Assembly: GCA_013815465.1 (NCBI GenBank)
Contig: JACDGE010000013.1
Location: 1 to 42,093 of the forward strand
Reading direction: 5' to 3'
DNA length: 42,093 bases
Origin: Alphaproteobacteria bacterium
GTDB lineage: Bacteria > Pseudomonadota > Alphaproteobacteria > UBA9655
The position numbers and the translations under genes are program-made. Numbering within the stretch: the stretch's first letter is position 1; each line of letters begins with the position of its first letter. Below, one piece after another: positions 1 to 7,749 of the stretch. The notes under the pieces were generated by a model that had not been told where the DNA came from, searched no databases, and was given only the letters and a program-made list of their open reading frames with translations.

Positions 1-90
1 ATTATTGGAACAGGACACCGCCAGGGCCTTGATCCCTACCAATCCATTCAAAAGGCTCTTAACCCACAACTCAAGTTCTTACCTGCTTAA
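1..90 (+). CDS. 3' end of an unidentified gene (partial)
   Basis: An open frame enters from the left edge and ends at TAA 88-90, giving the last 29 residues of a protein (it begins IIGTGHRQGLDPY and ends LKFLPA). No family is recognised from so short a tail. It converges on radC with a 43-base gap that holds only a weak GC-rich hairpin around 95-113. It could be an accidental open frame, but codon use resembles the neighbouring genes. Confidence 0.45.
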   Translation: MIGTGHRQGLDPYQSIQKALNPQLKFLPA

Positions 91-133
91 CTCAGTCCCG
101 CCTAAAGGGGGGTGAGTAGTTACATTTTTATTA

Positions 134-808
134 TTAAATCAATCGCTTTTCACGTAAAGACGTGTGACCACATCGGCCAATAATCAAATGATCCAGGACC
201 TCGATATCCAATTCTTTCGCAGCTTTTATAACTTTTCGCGTAATATCTATATCAGCTGCCGAAGGAGTTGGATCCCCACTGGGGTGATTGTGAACCATAA
301 TCAGGCTTACAGCTCCTAGCTCTAGACTTCGCTTGACCACTTCTCTGGGAAATATGGGCGTACGATCAACGGTTCCTTGCTGTTGGACTTCGTCGGCAAT
401 AAGCTTGTTTTTTTGGTCTAGGAAGAGCAAGCGAAATTGTTCCACCGTTAGATGAGACATACGTGCACGACAATAATCAATGACCCCTTGCCAAGACTGC
501 ATAATAGGTTGAGCACTTGTTTCTTCCCTGACAAGACGACAGGCCACCTCATGAATGACCTTAAGGGCAATGAAAGAAGATTCCCCAAGGCCGGGGATAG
601 ATTTAAGTTTTTCAATATCTGCCTGTAAAACGCCAGAAAGGCTCCCGCATTCCGAGAGAAGCTTTTTAGCGAGGGGTTTCACGTCCCCTCGAGGAAGAAC
701 ACCACAAAGCAGAAGTTCAAGCAGTTCATAATCAGGAAAAGCTTTTTCGCCTCCTTTGAGGAAGCGTTCTCTCAAGCGTTTACGATGGCCTGCATGTTCC
801 GACTTCAT
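134..808 (-). CDS. radC: RadC family protein (JAB/MPN domain)
   Basis: The protein has 224 residues, the normal length for RadC (YeeS/RadC family). An N-terminal helix-hairpin-helix region contains IPGLGESS (residues 71-78). The C-terminal MPN/JAMM metalloprotease-like domain carries the complete zinc motif HNHPSGDPTPSAADID at 173-188 (H-x-H-P-x-G-x-x-x-P-S-x-x-D). The cellular role of RadC is unsettled; the early DNA-repair assignment is doubtful. Its start overlaps the end of map by 4 bases (ATGA), so the two are probably translated from one minus-strand message. Nothing is missing or truncated. Confidence 0.95.
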   Translation of the reverse strand: MKSEHAGHRKRLRERFLKGGEKAFPDYELLELLLCGVLPRGDVKPLAKKLLSECGSLSGVLQADIEKLKSIPGLGESSFIALKVIHEVACRLVREETSAQPIMQSWQGVIDYCRARMSHLTVEQFRLLFLDQKNKLIADEVQQQGTVDRTPIFPREVVKRSLELGAVSLIMVHNHPSGDPTPSAADIDITRKVIKAAKELDIEVLDHLIIGRCGHTSLREKRLI

Positions 809-1578
809 AGAGTAAAAATTTCATATCCTTTATCTGTGACCCCCAAACTATGCTCAAATTGAGCTGAGAGAGATTTGTCTCTTGTCACGGCCGTCCACCC
901 ATCGCTCAATACTTTAATTTCATAGTTTCCCGCATTAATCATCGGTTCAATGGTAAAAAACATGCCTTCCATGAGCTCAACCCCTGTATCGGGCCTTCCA
1001 TAATGCAAAACTTCAGGAGCATCGTGAAATACCCGTCCTAGCCCATGACCGCAAAAATCCCTGACGACCGAGAAACCCTTGGCTTCTGCAAAGCTTTGGA
1101 TTGCATAGCCAATGTCGCCCAAATGAGCTCCAGGCCGCACAACTTCAATTCCACGCATCATCGCTTCATAAGTTACATCAATAAGTTTTTGGGCCCTGAT
1201 AGGAATTTTACCAATCGTATACATGCGGCTTGTATCCCCATGCCATCCCTCCAAAATCACCGTGACATCAATATTAAGGATGTCCCCAGACTGCAGTGTT
1301 TTTGGTCCTGGAATTCCGTGGCAAACCACATGATTAATGGATGTGCAGATAGACTTGGGAAAATCAATAACCGGCCCCGGATAGTTTAAGGGAGCGGGAA
1401 TTGCTCCATGGCTCACAATAAATTCATGACATAGATCATTAAGCTCTGCAGTTGTTACATGCTCTTTGACATAAGGTGCGATAAAATCAAGCGTCCGGGC
1501 CGCAAGGGCTCCAGCTTTGCGCATCCCTTCAAAATCGGCGGGCGTGTGAATGGGTATAGTTCTATAGCTAGATGACAT
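805..1578 (-). CDS. map: Type I methionine aminopeptidase
   Basis: The 257-residue cytosolic enzyme removes the initiator methionine from nascent proteins. All residues of the pita-bread metal site are visible: D104 (in LNIDVTV), D115 (in GWHGDTS), H178 (in FCGHGLG), E211 (in FTIEPMI) and E242 (in QFEHSLG), with the substrate-binding H87 in VVCHGIPG. There is no N-terminal zinc-finger extension, so this is the short bacterial type Ia form. AGGAG and AAGG lie 5-14 bases upstream of the ATG. The gene starts only 17 bases from the edge of a 134-bp palindromic element, which therefore lies in its 5' leader. Confidence 0.97.
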   Translation of the reverse strand: MSSSYRTIPIHTPADFEGMRKAGALAARTLDFIAPYVKEHVTTAELNDLCHEFIVSHGAIPAPLNYPGPVIDFPKSICTSINHVVCHGIPGPKTLQSGDILNIDVTVILEGWHGDTSRMYTIGKIPIRAQKLIDVTYEAMMRGIEVVRPGAHLGDIGYAIQSFAEAKGFSVVRDFCGHGLGRVFHDAPEVLHYGRPDTGVELMEGMFFTIEPMINAGNYEIKVLSDGWTAVTRDKSLSAQFEHSLGVTDKGYEIFTL

Positions 1579-1595
1579 GGGGACGCCTTCTCCTG

Positions 1596-1729
1596 AGATC
1601 CTGAAACAATTTCAGGATGCCAGCTACGAGGGTGGATGGTCGATAACAACCACCGTTGGGTTTGAATGAAATGTTCATCATAGAAACAGAAACCTCGAAC
1701 GCTGTCATCCTGAACTTGTTTCAGGATCT
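1596..1729. repeat. 134-bp inverted-repeat (REPIN/MITE-like) element
   Basis: Two arms, 1596-1624 and 1701-1729, are inverted copies matching at 27 of 29 positions (pattern AGATCCTGAAACAA ... CAGGATG-CAGC). Each arm is itself a small palindrome. The same architecture and size occur at 26489-26622 and 33872-34009, with related cores. It sits between sfsA and map; its right arm overlaps the 3' end of sfsA and supplies that gene's last codons and its stop. The element is too short to code for a protein and is presumably non-autonomous. Confidence 0.85.
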
Positions 1730-2421
1730 AAATTTATTGTTAAACGATTTTTGATACTAATCCCATTAGGACTCACATCACAAGCATAGACAAGGGCCTC
1801 CACACCATTTTCAAGAGCACGCAGGGTTGTCTGTGCATAGACGGGGTCAATATCACTTGCAAGGTCAAAACCTTCACAATCATTCCGTTGGACGACATAC
1901 ACAACATATGCTTTATGACCAAGGTGGACCATATCCATAAGCTCTCGCATATGCTTGGCTCCCCTTGCGGTAACTGAGCTTGGAAAGGCTGCGATTTTCC
2001 CCCGTTTCATGTGGACGTTCTTGACTTCTACGTAAATTTTTTGATTGTCATTTTCTAGCAAAATATCGATGCGAGAATTTTTCCCATAAGCGACTTCTCG
2101 TCGCATGGATTGGTAGTCTTGAAGCTCACCGATCACCCCCGACCGAATAGCCTCTTCCACCAATGCGTTAGGGTTAGCCGTATTCATCCCCACAAAGACG
2201 CCATCCACCTCAGCCATCTGCCATGTATAGGGCAGTTTTCGCGAGGGGTTGGAAGCGCGAGACACCCACACAGGTATACCTGGATCTGTAAGTCCCTGCA
2301 TCGCTCCAGAGTTAGGACAGTGAGCAGTTATAAAGCTGCCATCTTCAAGCTCAATATCTACAAGAAAACGCTTATAACGTTTTATCAGAGAACCTCTAAT
2401 AAGAGGGTCATGAAAAATCAT
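1705..2421 (-). CDS. sfsA: SfsA family protein (sugar fermentation stimulation protein)
   Basis: The 238-residue protein matches the SfsA family along its length. It has an N-terminal OB-like part with CPNSGAMQGL (35-44) and GVFVGMNTANPN (74-85). A C-terminal PD-(D/E)XK nuclease-like core follows, with D119 in RIDILLEN and E132-V-K134 in VEVKNV. The molecular function of SfsA is poorly defined; nucleic-acid binding has been reported for the E. coli protein. Its ATG overlaps the preceding small membrane-protein gene by 4 bases, implying coupling. The last residues (DPETSSG, then TGA) are encoded by a palindromic repeat, so the native C-terminus was probably replaced or extended by that insertion. 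Confidence 0.92.
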   Translation of the reverse strand: MIFHDPLIRGSLIKRYKRFLVDIELEDGSFITAHCPNSGAMQGLTDPGIPVWVSRASNPSRKLPYTWQMAEVDGVFVGMNTANPNALVEEAIRSGVIGELQDYQSMRREVAYGKNSRIDILLENDNQKIYVEVKNVHMKRGKIAAFPSSVTARGAKHMRELMDMVHLGHKAYVVYVVQRNDCEGFDLASDIDPVYAQTTLRALENGVEALVYACDVSPNGISIKNRLTINLDPETSSG

Positions 2422-2705
2422 ATACCCTTTGACCTATCTTGGGAGGATGTACTTATCCGCTCCTGTCTGGGTTTATCGAGTGATTGTTCATCCGTCCACC
2501 ATTGAGTAGCATCTTGATAGTAGAGAATTGTATTTTGATAAATCCAGAAACCAGCTCCTAGCAATAAAAGAATCCCTGTCAAGATAACAACCCACCCTAG
2601 GGAAGTCCGTTTCGAGGGCCGATTATCATTCGCAACTTTTACAAAACGACGCGAATGACTTGTTGTTTTTGATGAAAATTTCTTTTCAGGTGGTCTAGCA
2701 ATCAT
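2418..2705 (-). CDS. Small single-pass membrane protein, unknown function
   Basis: A 95-residue protein with a basic N-terminal half (about residues 1-36, many K, R and S), one strong hydrophobic segment at about 37-55 (GWVVILTGILLLLGAGFWIY), and a polar, charged C-terminal tail. The basic stretch before the helix suggests an N-in topology with a periplasmic tail, by the positive-inside rule. The start codon follows the gltA stop directly with no gap, and the end overlaps sfsA by 4 bases. It is therefore locked into the gltA-sfsA-map-radC run. Tight spacing at both ends makes it a convincing gene. I do not recognise a family. Confidence 0.75.
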   Translation of the reverse strand: MIARPPEKKFSSKTTSHSRRFVKVANDNRPSKRTSLGWVVILTGILLLLGAGFWIYQNTILYYQDATQWWTDEQSLDKPRQERISTSSQDRSKGI

Positions 2706-4040
2706 TTATATTCCATGGTGAGTCTGGGGTTCATAATGACGCAAAGTATGGCCTGTGTAAAGCTGTCGAGGACGACCTATTTTTTGTGCAGGATCTTCAA
2801 TCATTTCCATCCAATGAGCAATCCACCCAACCGTGCGAGCAACAGCAAAAAGGACCGTAAACATGGTTGTGGGAACGCCGATAGCTTTTAAGATGAATCC
2901 TGAATAAAAATCCACATTAGGGTAAAGTTTCCTTTCAACAAAATAAGGATCCTCAAGGGCAATTCGTTCGAGTTCCTTCGCAAGCTGCAGGAGGGGATCA
3001 TTATCAAATCCCAACTCGTCTAAAATTTCTTGACTTGTTTTCCATAAGACACGTGCCCTTGGATCAAAATTTTTATAAACACGATGACCAAATCCCATAA
3101 GCCGGAAAGGATCATCCTTATTTTTTGCTTTTTCAAGGAATTCAGGAATGCGGTCCTTATGACCTATTTCTTTGAGCATATTCAAAACCGCTTCATTTGC
3201 TCCGCCGTGCGCGGGCCCCCACAGACAGGCAATGCCTGCAGCAATGCAGGCAAAAGGATTGGCTCCACTTGACCCCACAAGACGCACCGTTGAAGTGGAC
3301 GCATTTTGTTCATGATCTGCATGGAGGATAAGGATTTTATCCAAAGCTTTTGCCACAACCGGATTAACAGTATAAGACCCGGTGGGTGTTGAAAACATCA
3401 TATGGAGAAAATTTTCTGCGTATCCTAACTCATTTTTTGGATAAACGAAGGGTTGTCCAACAGAATACTTATAAGCCATGGCCGCAATGGTGGGCATTTT
3501 TGCAATAAGACGGTGTGACGCAATAATTCTTTGCTGGGGGTCTCGGATATCAAGACTGTCATGATAAAAGGCCGAGAGGGCCCCAACAACACCCACCATA
3601 ATGGCCATAGGGTGGGCATCTCTACGAAACCCGCTATAAAAATTTCTCAACTGCTCGTGAACCATCGTATGATGAGTTATGTTTTTCTCAAACGTTATAT
3701 ATTCTTCCGAGGTGGGAAGATCCCCTTCCATAAGAAGGTAAGCGACCTTTAAGAAGGTACTCTTTTCAGCAAGTTCATCAATGGGATAGCCCCTATGAAG
3801 TAAAATCCCCTTTTCCCCATCAATAAAGGTAATTTTTGACTCACAACTTGCTGTTGCCGTATAGCCTGGATCATAGGTAAAATAATCCGTTTCCGTATAA
3901 AGCTTACGAATATCGAGAACAGCAGGCCCCATCGTTCCGTGAAGAATGGGAAGATCCACTGTTTCCACCCCTCCAGGCGTACCAGGCGTAAACTCAAGGT
4001 GAGCTGATTCGTGATTATCGTCTAAAATTGCGGGGCCCAT
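2706..4040 (-). CDS. gltA: Citrate synthase
   Basis: The 444-residue enzyme condenses acetyl-CoA with oxaloacetate to open the TCA cycle. The catalytic triad of the type II (GltA) enzymes is present: H278 in [10 protein letters not shown]319 in MGFGHRVYK and D377 in NVDFYSG. The N-terminal region before residue 60 contains a short repeated phrase (MGPAILD at 1-7 and MGPAVLD at 37-43), which is longer than in most homologues. AAAAGGA lies about 9 bases before the ATG. It heads the minus-strand run that continues through sfsA, map and radC. TCA-cycle retention argues against extreme genome reduction. Confidence 0.97.
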   Translation of the reverse strand: MGPAILDDNHESAHLEFTPGTPGGVETVDLPILHGTMGPAVLDIRKLYTETDYFTYDPGYTATASCESKITFIDGEKGILLHRGYPIDELAEKSTFLKVAYLLMEGDLPTSEEYITFEKNITHHTMVHEQLRNFYSGFRRDAHPMAIMVGVVGALSAFYHDSLDIRDPQQRIIASHRLIAKMPTIAAMAYKYSVGQPFVYPKNELGYAENFLHMMFSTPTGSYTVNPVVAKALDKILILHADHEQNASTSTVRLVGSSGANPFACIAAGIACLWGPAHGGANEAVLNMLKEIGHKDRIPEFLEKAKNKDDPFRLMGFGHRVYKNFDPRARVLWKTSQEILDELGFDNDPLLQLAKELERIALEDPYFVERKLYPNVDFYSGFILKAIGVPTTMFTVLFAVARTVGWIAHWMEMIEDPAQKIGRPRQLYTGHTLRHYEPQTHHGI

Positions 4041-4106
4041 CTGAACAATCCTTTTCTAACTTATTTTCATAGATGGTATCCTGGACTTCCTTAAGAATCA
4101 ATTTAG

Positions 4107-4134
4107 AATTCCCCTTGAGGGGGAATTTTTTGTT
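4107..4134. terminator. Hairpin between gltA and the Sel1-like gene
   Basis: AATTCCCC (4107-4114) pairs with GGGGAATT (4120-4127), followed on the plus strand by TTTTTTGTTTT. The T-rich tail is good only in plus orientation, although both neighbouring genes are on the minus strand. It lies just past the stop of the 4135-4773 gene and probably works as that gene's weak terminator, or bidirectionally. Confidence 0.45.
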
Positions 4135-4773
4135 TTAAAATTTTATCGAATCATTATAGAGTTTGTAATATTTATCAGAGTCTGGTTTGTTATTAATTTC
4201 TGAATTTGAAATTGCTAGCTTTTTATAGATTTTGTTTAGATTACAAACACCATATAAATCTTCCTCCAAAGCCTCTGTCAACCATTTGATAGCTTCCGGA
4301 TAATTTTGATCTAGAAAATGCATCGCCCCAATATGGTATTTAGTTGGAGCAATTGCGAGTATAGCATCTACGTTACCAACCCGTTCAGCAGCCTTAAAAC
4401 ATTCGAGTGCTTTCATAAAATTTTGAGGCACTTGTTCCCCATGAAAATACATTAGAGCATTTAGAACAAGAAATAAGCCCCTTGAATCCATCTTTAGTAT
4501 CCTTGGTTCTTCCCTCTCTGGCAGCACTGATCTTAATTGAGTTGGGAGACCTTGCATTAACTTCTCTACTCGCATTAACTTCTCTAATTTGCATTTTTTA
4601 ATATATTCTTCCTCTGTTAGGACTTGGAATTTGAATTGCGCTTGCTGGCTTGAGGGAATATTTTTCTGCTCTTCATTCTCCATTGCCTGAATTTTTTGAT
4701 TGCCAATCATAGAAATGAGTACAATGGCCGAAACAAATCCTAAATTCTTTTTAACAAATAAAATTTTAAACAT
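4135..4773 (-). CDS. Secreted Sel1/TPR-like repeat protein
   Basis: A 212-residue protein. Residues 1-30 form a signal peptide (basic start, hydrophobic core GFVSAIVLISMIG, possible cleavage after IQA). The middle is charged and helical. From about residue 105 there are helical repeats resembling Sel1 or TPR units: LMYFHGEQVPQNFMKALECF, then a unit around HFLDQNYPEAIKWLTEAL. Such repeats bind proteins, and secreted Sel1 proteins are common in host-associated bacteria, but the target here is unknown. GGAG lies 7 bases before the ATG. It stands alone between gltA and a toxin-antitoxin locus; local DNA is more AT-rich than gltA. Confidence 0.7.
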   Translation of the reverse strand: MFKILFVKKNLGFVSAIVLISMIGNQKIQAMENEEQKNIPSSQQAQFKFQVLTEEEYIKKCKLEKLMRVEKLMQGLPTQLRSVLPEREEPRILKMDSRGLFLVLNALMYFHGEQVPQNFMKALECFKAAERVGNVDAILAIAPTKYHIGAMHFLDQNYPEAIKWLTEALEEDLYGVCNLNKIYKKLAISNSEINNKPDSDKYYKLYNDSIKF

Positions 4774-4864
4774 AACAATCTCCGTATTTACAATTAATAA
4801 TTTTACACATCAATAATTACAAGGAATTTTTGTTTGAAATGCAAGCTTTTTTTCGAAATATATA

Positions 4865-5072
4865 TTACTCTGCAGAAATATAACAATAAAGCACTTGGTT
4901 TTTCTCCCCTTTTTTTTCTACTATTTTGTGATCAAGGCCAAACTTTAAATCACGGCTTGCGGTAGCGCTGGAAATATTTTTAAAGATGAACCTTTTGAGC
5001 ATAGTGCAAGCGTGGGCCTGGATCTTTTACAGGGCTTATACATATGATCCTATCAAGGTCGAGGAGTTTGTT
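4865..5072 (-). pseudogene. Remnant of a Fic-type C-terminal winged helix
   Basis: Reading the minus strand downward from 5026 gives an open fragment ending at TAA 4865-4867. It contains ISSATASRDLK, then GLDHKIVEKKGEKNQ. This resembles the winged helix-turn-helix at the C-terminus of many Fic/DUF4172 proteins, whose motif is typically S-R-A-T-A-S-R-D-L-x-x-L-V-x-K-G. Just upstream, another frame (about 5072-4989) reads LLDLDRIICISPVKDPG and then HYAQKVHL, which joins sensibly to the fragment through a frameshift. No start codon or Fic catalytic motif is present. The piece lies directly downstream of the hepT stop, so a larger gene was probably lost here. Similarity is judged by eye. Confidence 0.5.
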
Positions 5073-5073
5073 T

Positions 5074-5445
5074 TTATTTTACTGCGGATAGCTGTTGATA
5101 TATCGTTTGGATTTGTTCATGAAGTTTAGGAATATCTTTTTCAAGAGTCTTCCAAACAAGCTCTAAATCTACAGAAAAATAGCCATGTGATACTCGGTTG
5201 CGCATCCAATAAAGATCGCTCCAAGGAACTTCTAAATGTTCAGCCGTAAAATGCGGATAATGCCGTTCTACGTTTCGAGAAGCTTCACCAATGATTTCAA
5301 TATTACGAATAACCGCATCTTGAATAAGCTCACTTCGAAGAAAAACAACTTCACTTACGTCATCTGTATAGTTATTTATTCGTTTTATGGCTGTTAGAAT
5401 GTGTTCAAGATAATTGAGGAGATGAGGTTTAGATTCTTTACTCAT
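5074..5445 (-). CDS. hepT: HepT-like HEPN ribonuclease toxin
   Basis: The 123-residue protein matches the DUF86/HepT family of HEPN toxins. The RNase motif R-x4-H-x-Y is intact as RNRVSHGY (R82, H87, Y89). In characterised type VII systems the MntA partner AMPylates the tyrosine of this motif and silences the RNase. The flanking helices contain the usual IGEASRNV segment at 52-59. It overlaps mntA by 4 bases and is translated second. All key residues are present, so the toxin looks functional. Downstream lies a decayed Fic-like fragment. Confidence 0.9.
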   Translation of the reverse strand: MSKESKPHLLNYLEHILTAIKRINNYTDDVSEVVFLRSELIQDAVIRNIEIIGEASRNVERHYPHFTAEHLEVPWSDLYWMRNRVSHGYFSVDLELVWKTLEKDIPKLHEQIQTIYQQLSAVK

Positions 5446-5732
5446 ACTAGTTTTGCTTCTCTTAAAACCTGACGACGAAATTTTTCTGGTAATGCTTTAG
5501 GCGTAAGAACATCCACAGGAACCCCTAGCAATACTTGTAAACGATTTTGAATTCTTGCAATATCCATTAAGGTTGTTTCAAGTGTTGGGTCCACAAGTAA
5601 ATCCAGGTCACTATTATTCGTGTCATCGCCATGTAACACAGATCCAAAAATGCGCGCATTACAAGCATGGTTCTGCTCAACAATATGGCGTATAGCTTGC
5701 CTGTGGGTATTAAGTGCTTCTGAAGGTTTCAT
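5442..5732 (-). CDS. mntA: MntA-like minimal nucleotidyltransferase antitoxin
   Basis: A 96-residue minimal nucleotidyltransferase. The family motif G-S-x10-D-x-D is exact: G30-S31, then D42 and D44 (GSVLHGDDTNNSDLDLLVD). A third acidic residue on the next strand is plausible at D84 (PVDVLTP). In type VII toxin-antitoxin pairs this enzyme AMPylates the HEPN partner. Order antitoxin then toxin, with a 4-base overlap, is typical. Upstream 5733-5848 is AT-rich and should hold the promoter; the ribosome site is weak (AGAGAAT). Confidence 0.9.
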   Translation of the reverse strand: MKPSEALNTHRQAIRHIVEQNHACNARIFGSVLHGDDTNNSDLDLLVDPTLETTLMDIARIQNRLQVLLGVPVDVLTPKALPEKFRRQVLREAKLV

Positions 5733-5848
5733 GTTTCGTATTCTCTTTCTTTAAGAAATACTATACAATATATAGCAACAATTTCGAACAAAATATTTTA
5801 GCAACAGAAAATTTTCATCTCATATTCACTACGCTTGAAACAATATTC

Positions 5849-7537
5849 CTACGCCGTCTTTCTAACCAAAGGCTTATACCGTATGCGATGGGGTTGATCT
5901 GCATCCATCCCCAAACGGCGCTTATGATCAACTTCATAGGCTTGGTAATTCCCCTCAAACCATTCCACATGGCTATCCCCTTCAAAGGCCAGTATATGGG
6001 TTGCAATGCGGTCTAAAAACCACCGATCATGGCTAATGATAACGGCACAACCTGCGTATTCCAGAAGGGCTTCTTCCAGCGCACGAAGCGTATCAATATC
6101 AAGGTCGTTTGTCGGCTCATCCAGCAAAAGCACGTTAACACCTGATTTCAGCATTTTTGCCAAGTGGACCCGGTTTCTTTCACCGCCTGATAACTGACCT
6201 ACTTTTTTCTGCTGATCCGTGCCTTTAAAGTTAAAGCTGGCGCAATAGGCCCGGCTTTGCATTTTCCGCTTTCCGATGTCAATTTCATCATTTCCTTGGG
6301 AGATTTCTTCCCATACAGTTTTGGCAGAATCTAGACTATCCCGTGATTGATCCACATATCCTAACACAACCGAATCTCCCACACGAATGACCCCGTCATC
6401 CGGCACTTCTTGGCCTGTAATGAGTTTGAATAGGGTCGATTTTCCTGCACCGTTGGGGCCAATAATGCCCACGATCCCCCCTGGAGGTAACTTGAAGTTT
6501 AACTCGTCAATCAATAAACGATCCCCAAATCCTTTCGAAAGATTTTGGGTTTCAATCACAACCGACCCTAAGCGAGGTCCCGCAGGAATAATAATCTGGG
6601 CTGTGTCTTGAGATTTGCGCCCGTCCTGCGCCAAGAGCTCTTCATAGGATTGAATACGGGCCTTACTCTTTGTTTGGCGTGCTTTTGGAGACTGACGAAT
6701 CCATTCCAATTCCCGCTCCAGGGTTTTCTGACGAGATGATTCTTGCTTACCTTCTAAGATAAGGCGCTTTTGCTTTTGTTCGAGCCAAGCAGAGTAATTC
6801 CCTTCGAAAGGAATGCCTTGCCCCCTATCCAATTCTAAGATCCAACTGACGACGGTGTCGAGGAAATACCGATCGTGGGTGACCAGAATAACAGTTCCCT
6901 TATATTCCTCAAGATAGCGTTCAAGCCATGCAACTGATTCCGCATCTAGGTGGTTTGTGGGCTCGTCCAGCAGCAAAATATCTGGATGTTGAAGGAGAAG
7001 ACGGCAAAGAGCTACACGACGTTTTTCACCACCTGAGAGGGTTTTTACATCCGTATCCCCAGGAGGGCAGCGCAACGCATCCATAGCTATCTCGACTTGT
7101 CGGTTAAGATCCCAAGCTCCCACAGCCTCTATTTTATCCTGCAATTCGGCTTGTTCTGCCAAAAGAGCATCCATTTCATCGTCCGTCATAGGCTCGGCAA
7201 AACGCGCACTGACGGCTTCAAAGCGGTCCAATAATCCCTTTGTTTCTGAAAGAGCTTCAAAAATATTTTCTTCAACGGTCAAGTTTGGATTAAGTTCCGG
7301 TTCTTGGGATAAATACCCAACGGTTGTTCCTTGTGCGGCCCACGCTTCTCCGTTAAATTCCTTGTCCATTCCCGCCATGATTTTCATGAGTGTGGATTTT
7401 CCCGAGCCATTCACACCAATGATGCCAATCTTAGCCCCGGGGTAGAAGGACAGCCAAATGTCCTTAAAGACTTCTCGGCCTCCTGGGTAAGATTTGGTGA
7501 GACCTTTCATAACATAGATATATTGATTCGAGGCCAT
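5849..7537 (-). CDS. ettA: ABC-F translation factor EttA
   Basis: The 562-residue protein has two ABC ATPase domains and no membrane segments, which defines ABC-F. Walker A motifs are GVNGSGKST (41-49) and GPNGAGKST; signatures are LSGGEKRR and LSGGERNR; Walker B motifs are [12 protein letters not shown] and [12 protein letters not shown]. The start [20 protein letters not shown] is the typical EttA N-terminus. EttA binds the ribosomal E site and gates entry into elongation according to ADP/ATP levels. The ATG at 7537 has AGGAG 6 bases upstream. The open frame extends another 62 codons, but those run through the tRNA gene and must be rejected. It lies 20 bases downstream of tRNA-Ile2 and is probably cotranscribed with it. 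Confidence 0.96.
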   Translation of the reverse strand: MASNQYIYVMKGLTKSYPGGREVFKDIWLSFYPGAKIGIIGVNGSGKSTLMKIMAGMDKEFNGEAWAAQGTTVGYLSQEPELNPNLTVEENIFEALSETKGLLDRFEAVSARFAEPMTDDEMDALLAEQAELQDKIEAVGAWDLNRQVEIAMDALRCPPGDTDVKTLSGGEKRRVALCRLLLQHPDILLLDEPTNHLDAESVAWLERYLEEYKGTVILVTHDRYFLDTVVSWILELDRGQGIPFEGNYSAWLEQKQKRLILEGKQESSRQKTLERELEWIRQSPKARQTKSKARIQSYEELLAQDGRKSQDTAQIIIPAGPRLGSVVIETQNLSKGFGDRLLIDELNFKLPPGGIVGIIGPNGAGKSTLFKLITGQEVPDDGVIRVGDSVVLGYVDQSRDSLDSAKTVWEEISQGNDEIDIGKRKMQSRAYCASFNFKGTDQQKKVGQLSGGERNRVHLAKMLKSGVNVLLLDEPTNDLDIDTLRALEEALLEYAGCAVIISHDRWFLDRIATHILAFEGDSHVEWFEGNYQAYEVDHKRRLGMDADQPHRIRYKPLVRKTA

Positions 7538-7557
7538 GGTAACTCCTGGATAAATGG

Positions 7558-7633
7558 TGGTGGGCCCGGCAGGATTCGAACCTGCGACAACTCCGTTATG
7601 AGCGGAGGGTTCTGACCACTGAACTACAGGCCC
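7558..7633 (-). tRNA. tRNA-Ile2 (anticodon CAT, lysidine type)
   Basis: A full 76-base cloverleaf including an encoded CCA. The acceptor stem GGGCCTG pairs with CGGGCCC; the D stem is GTTC/GAAC; the anticodon stem CTCCG/CGGAG closes the loop CTCATAA; the T arm is GCAGG-TTCGAAT-CCTGC. The anticodon is CAT. It is not the initiator, since it has a G1-C72 pair and lacks the three G-C pairs of the initiator anticodon stem. C4-G69 and C5-G68 pairs, which TilS uses to recognise tRNA-Ile2, favour Ile2 (C34 modified to lysidine, reads AUA) over elongator Met. The Met versus Ile2 call is inference. Confidence 0.9.
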
Positions 7634-7646
7634 GAAGAATGTTCCT

Positions 7647-7674
7647 AAGATACCTGAAAATCGAGATGGGTCAA
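7647..7674 (-). promoter_or_regulatory. Likely sigma-70 promoter of the tRNA-Ile2/ettA unit
   Basis: On the minus strand TTGACC (7669-7674) and TATCTT (7647-7652) are separated by 16 bases and end 13 bases before the mature tRNA 5' end. It lies between the terminator of the upstream gene and the tRNA, the only place a promoter can be. Confidence 0.6.
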
Positions 7675-7706
7675 TGAAAAAATATTGACCAGATTCCTGC
7701 TGACCT

Positions 7707-7745
7707 AAAAAAAGACCCCTCACCCGCCCGCAGACCGGTGAGGGG
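7707..7745 (-). terminator. Rho-independent terminator of the ELM1-like gene
   Basis: On the minus strand CCCCTCACC (7745-7737) pairs perfectly with GGTGAGGGG (7724-7716), followed after TC by a run of seven T. It begins 4 bases after the stop codon at 7750. Confidence 0.9.
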
Positions 7746-7749
7746 AGCT

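Noticed and set aside
4774-5073. Possible promoter or sRNA in the gap upstream of the Sel1-like gene
   Set aside because: Most of it is explained by the decayed winged-helix fragment; the AT-rich remainder shows no box pair good enough to list.
7538-7723. 62-codon N-terminal extension of ettA
   Set aside because: The frame runs through the tRNA-Ile2 gene; the ATG at 7537 has a good ribosome site and the typical EttA start.
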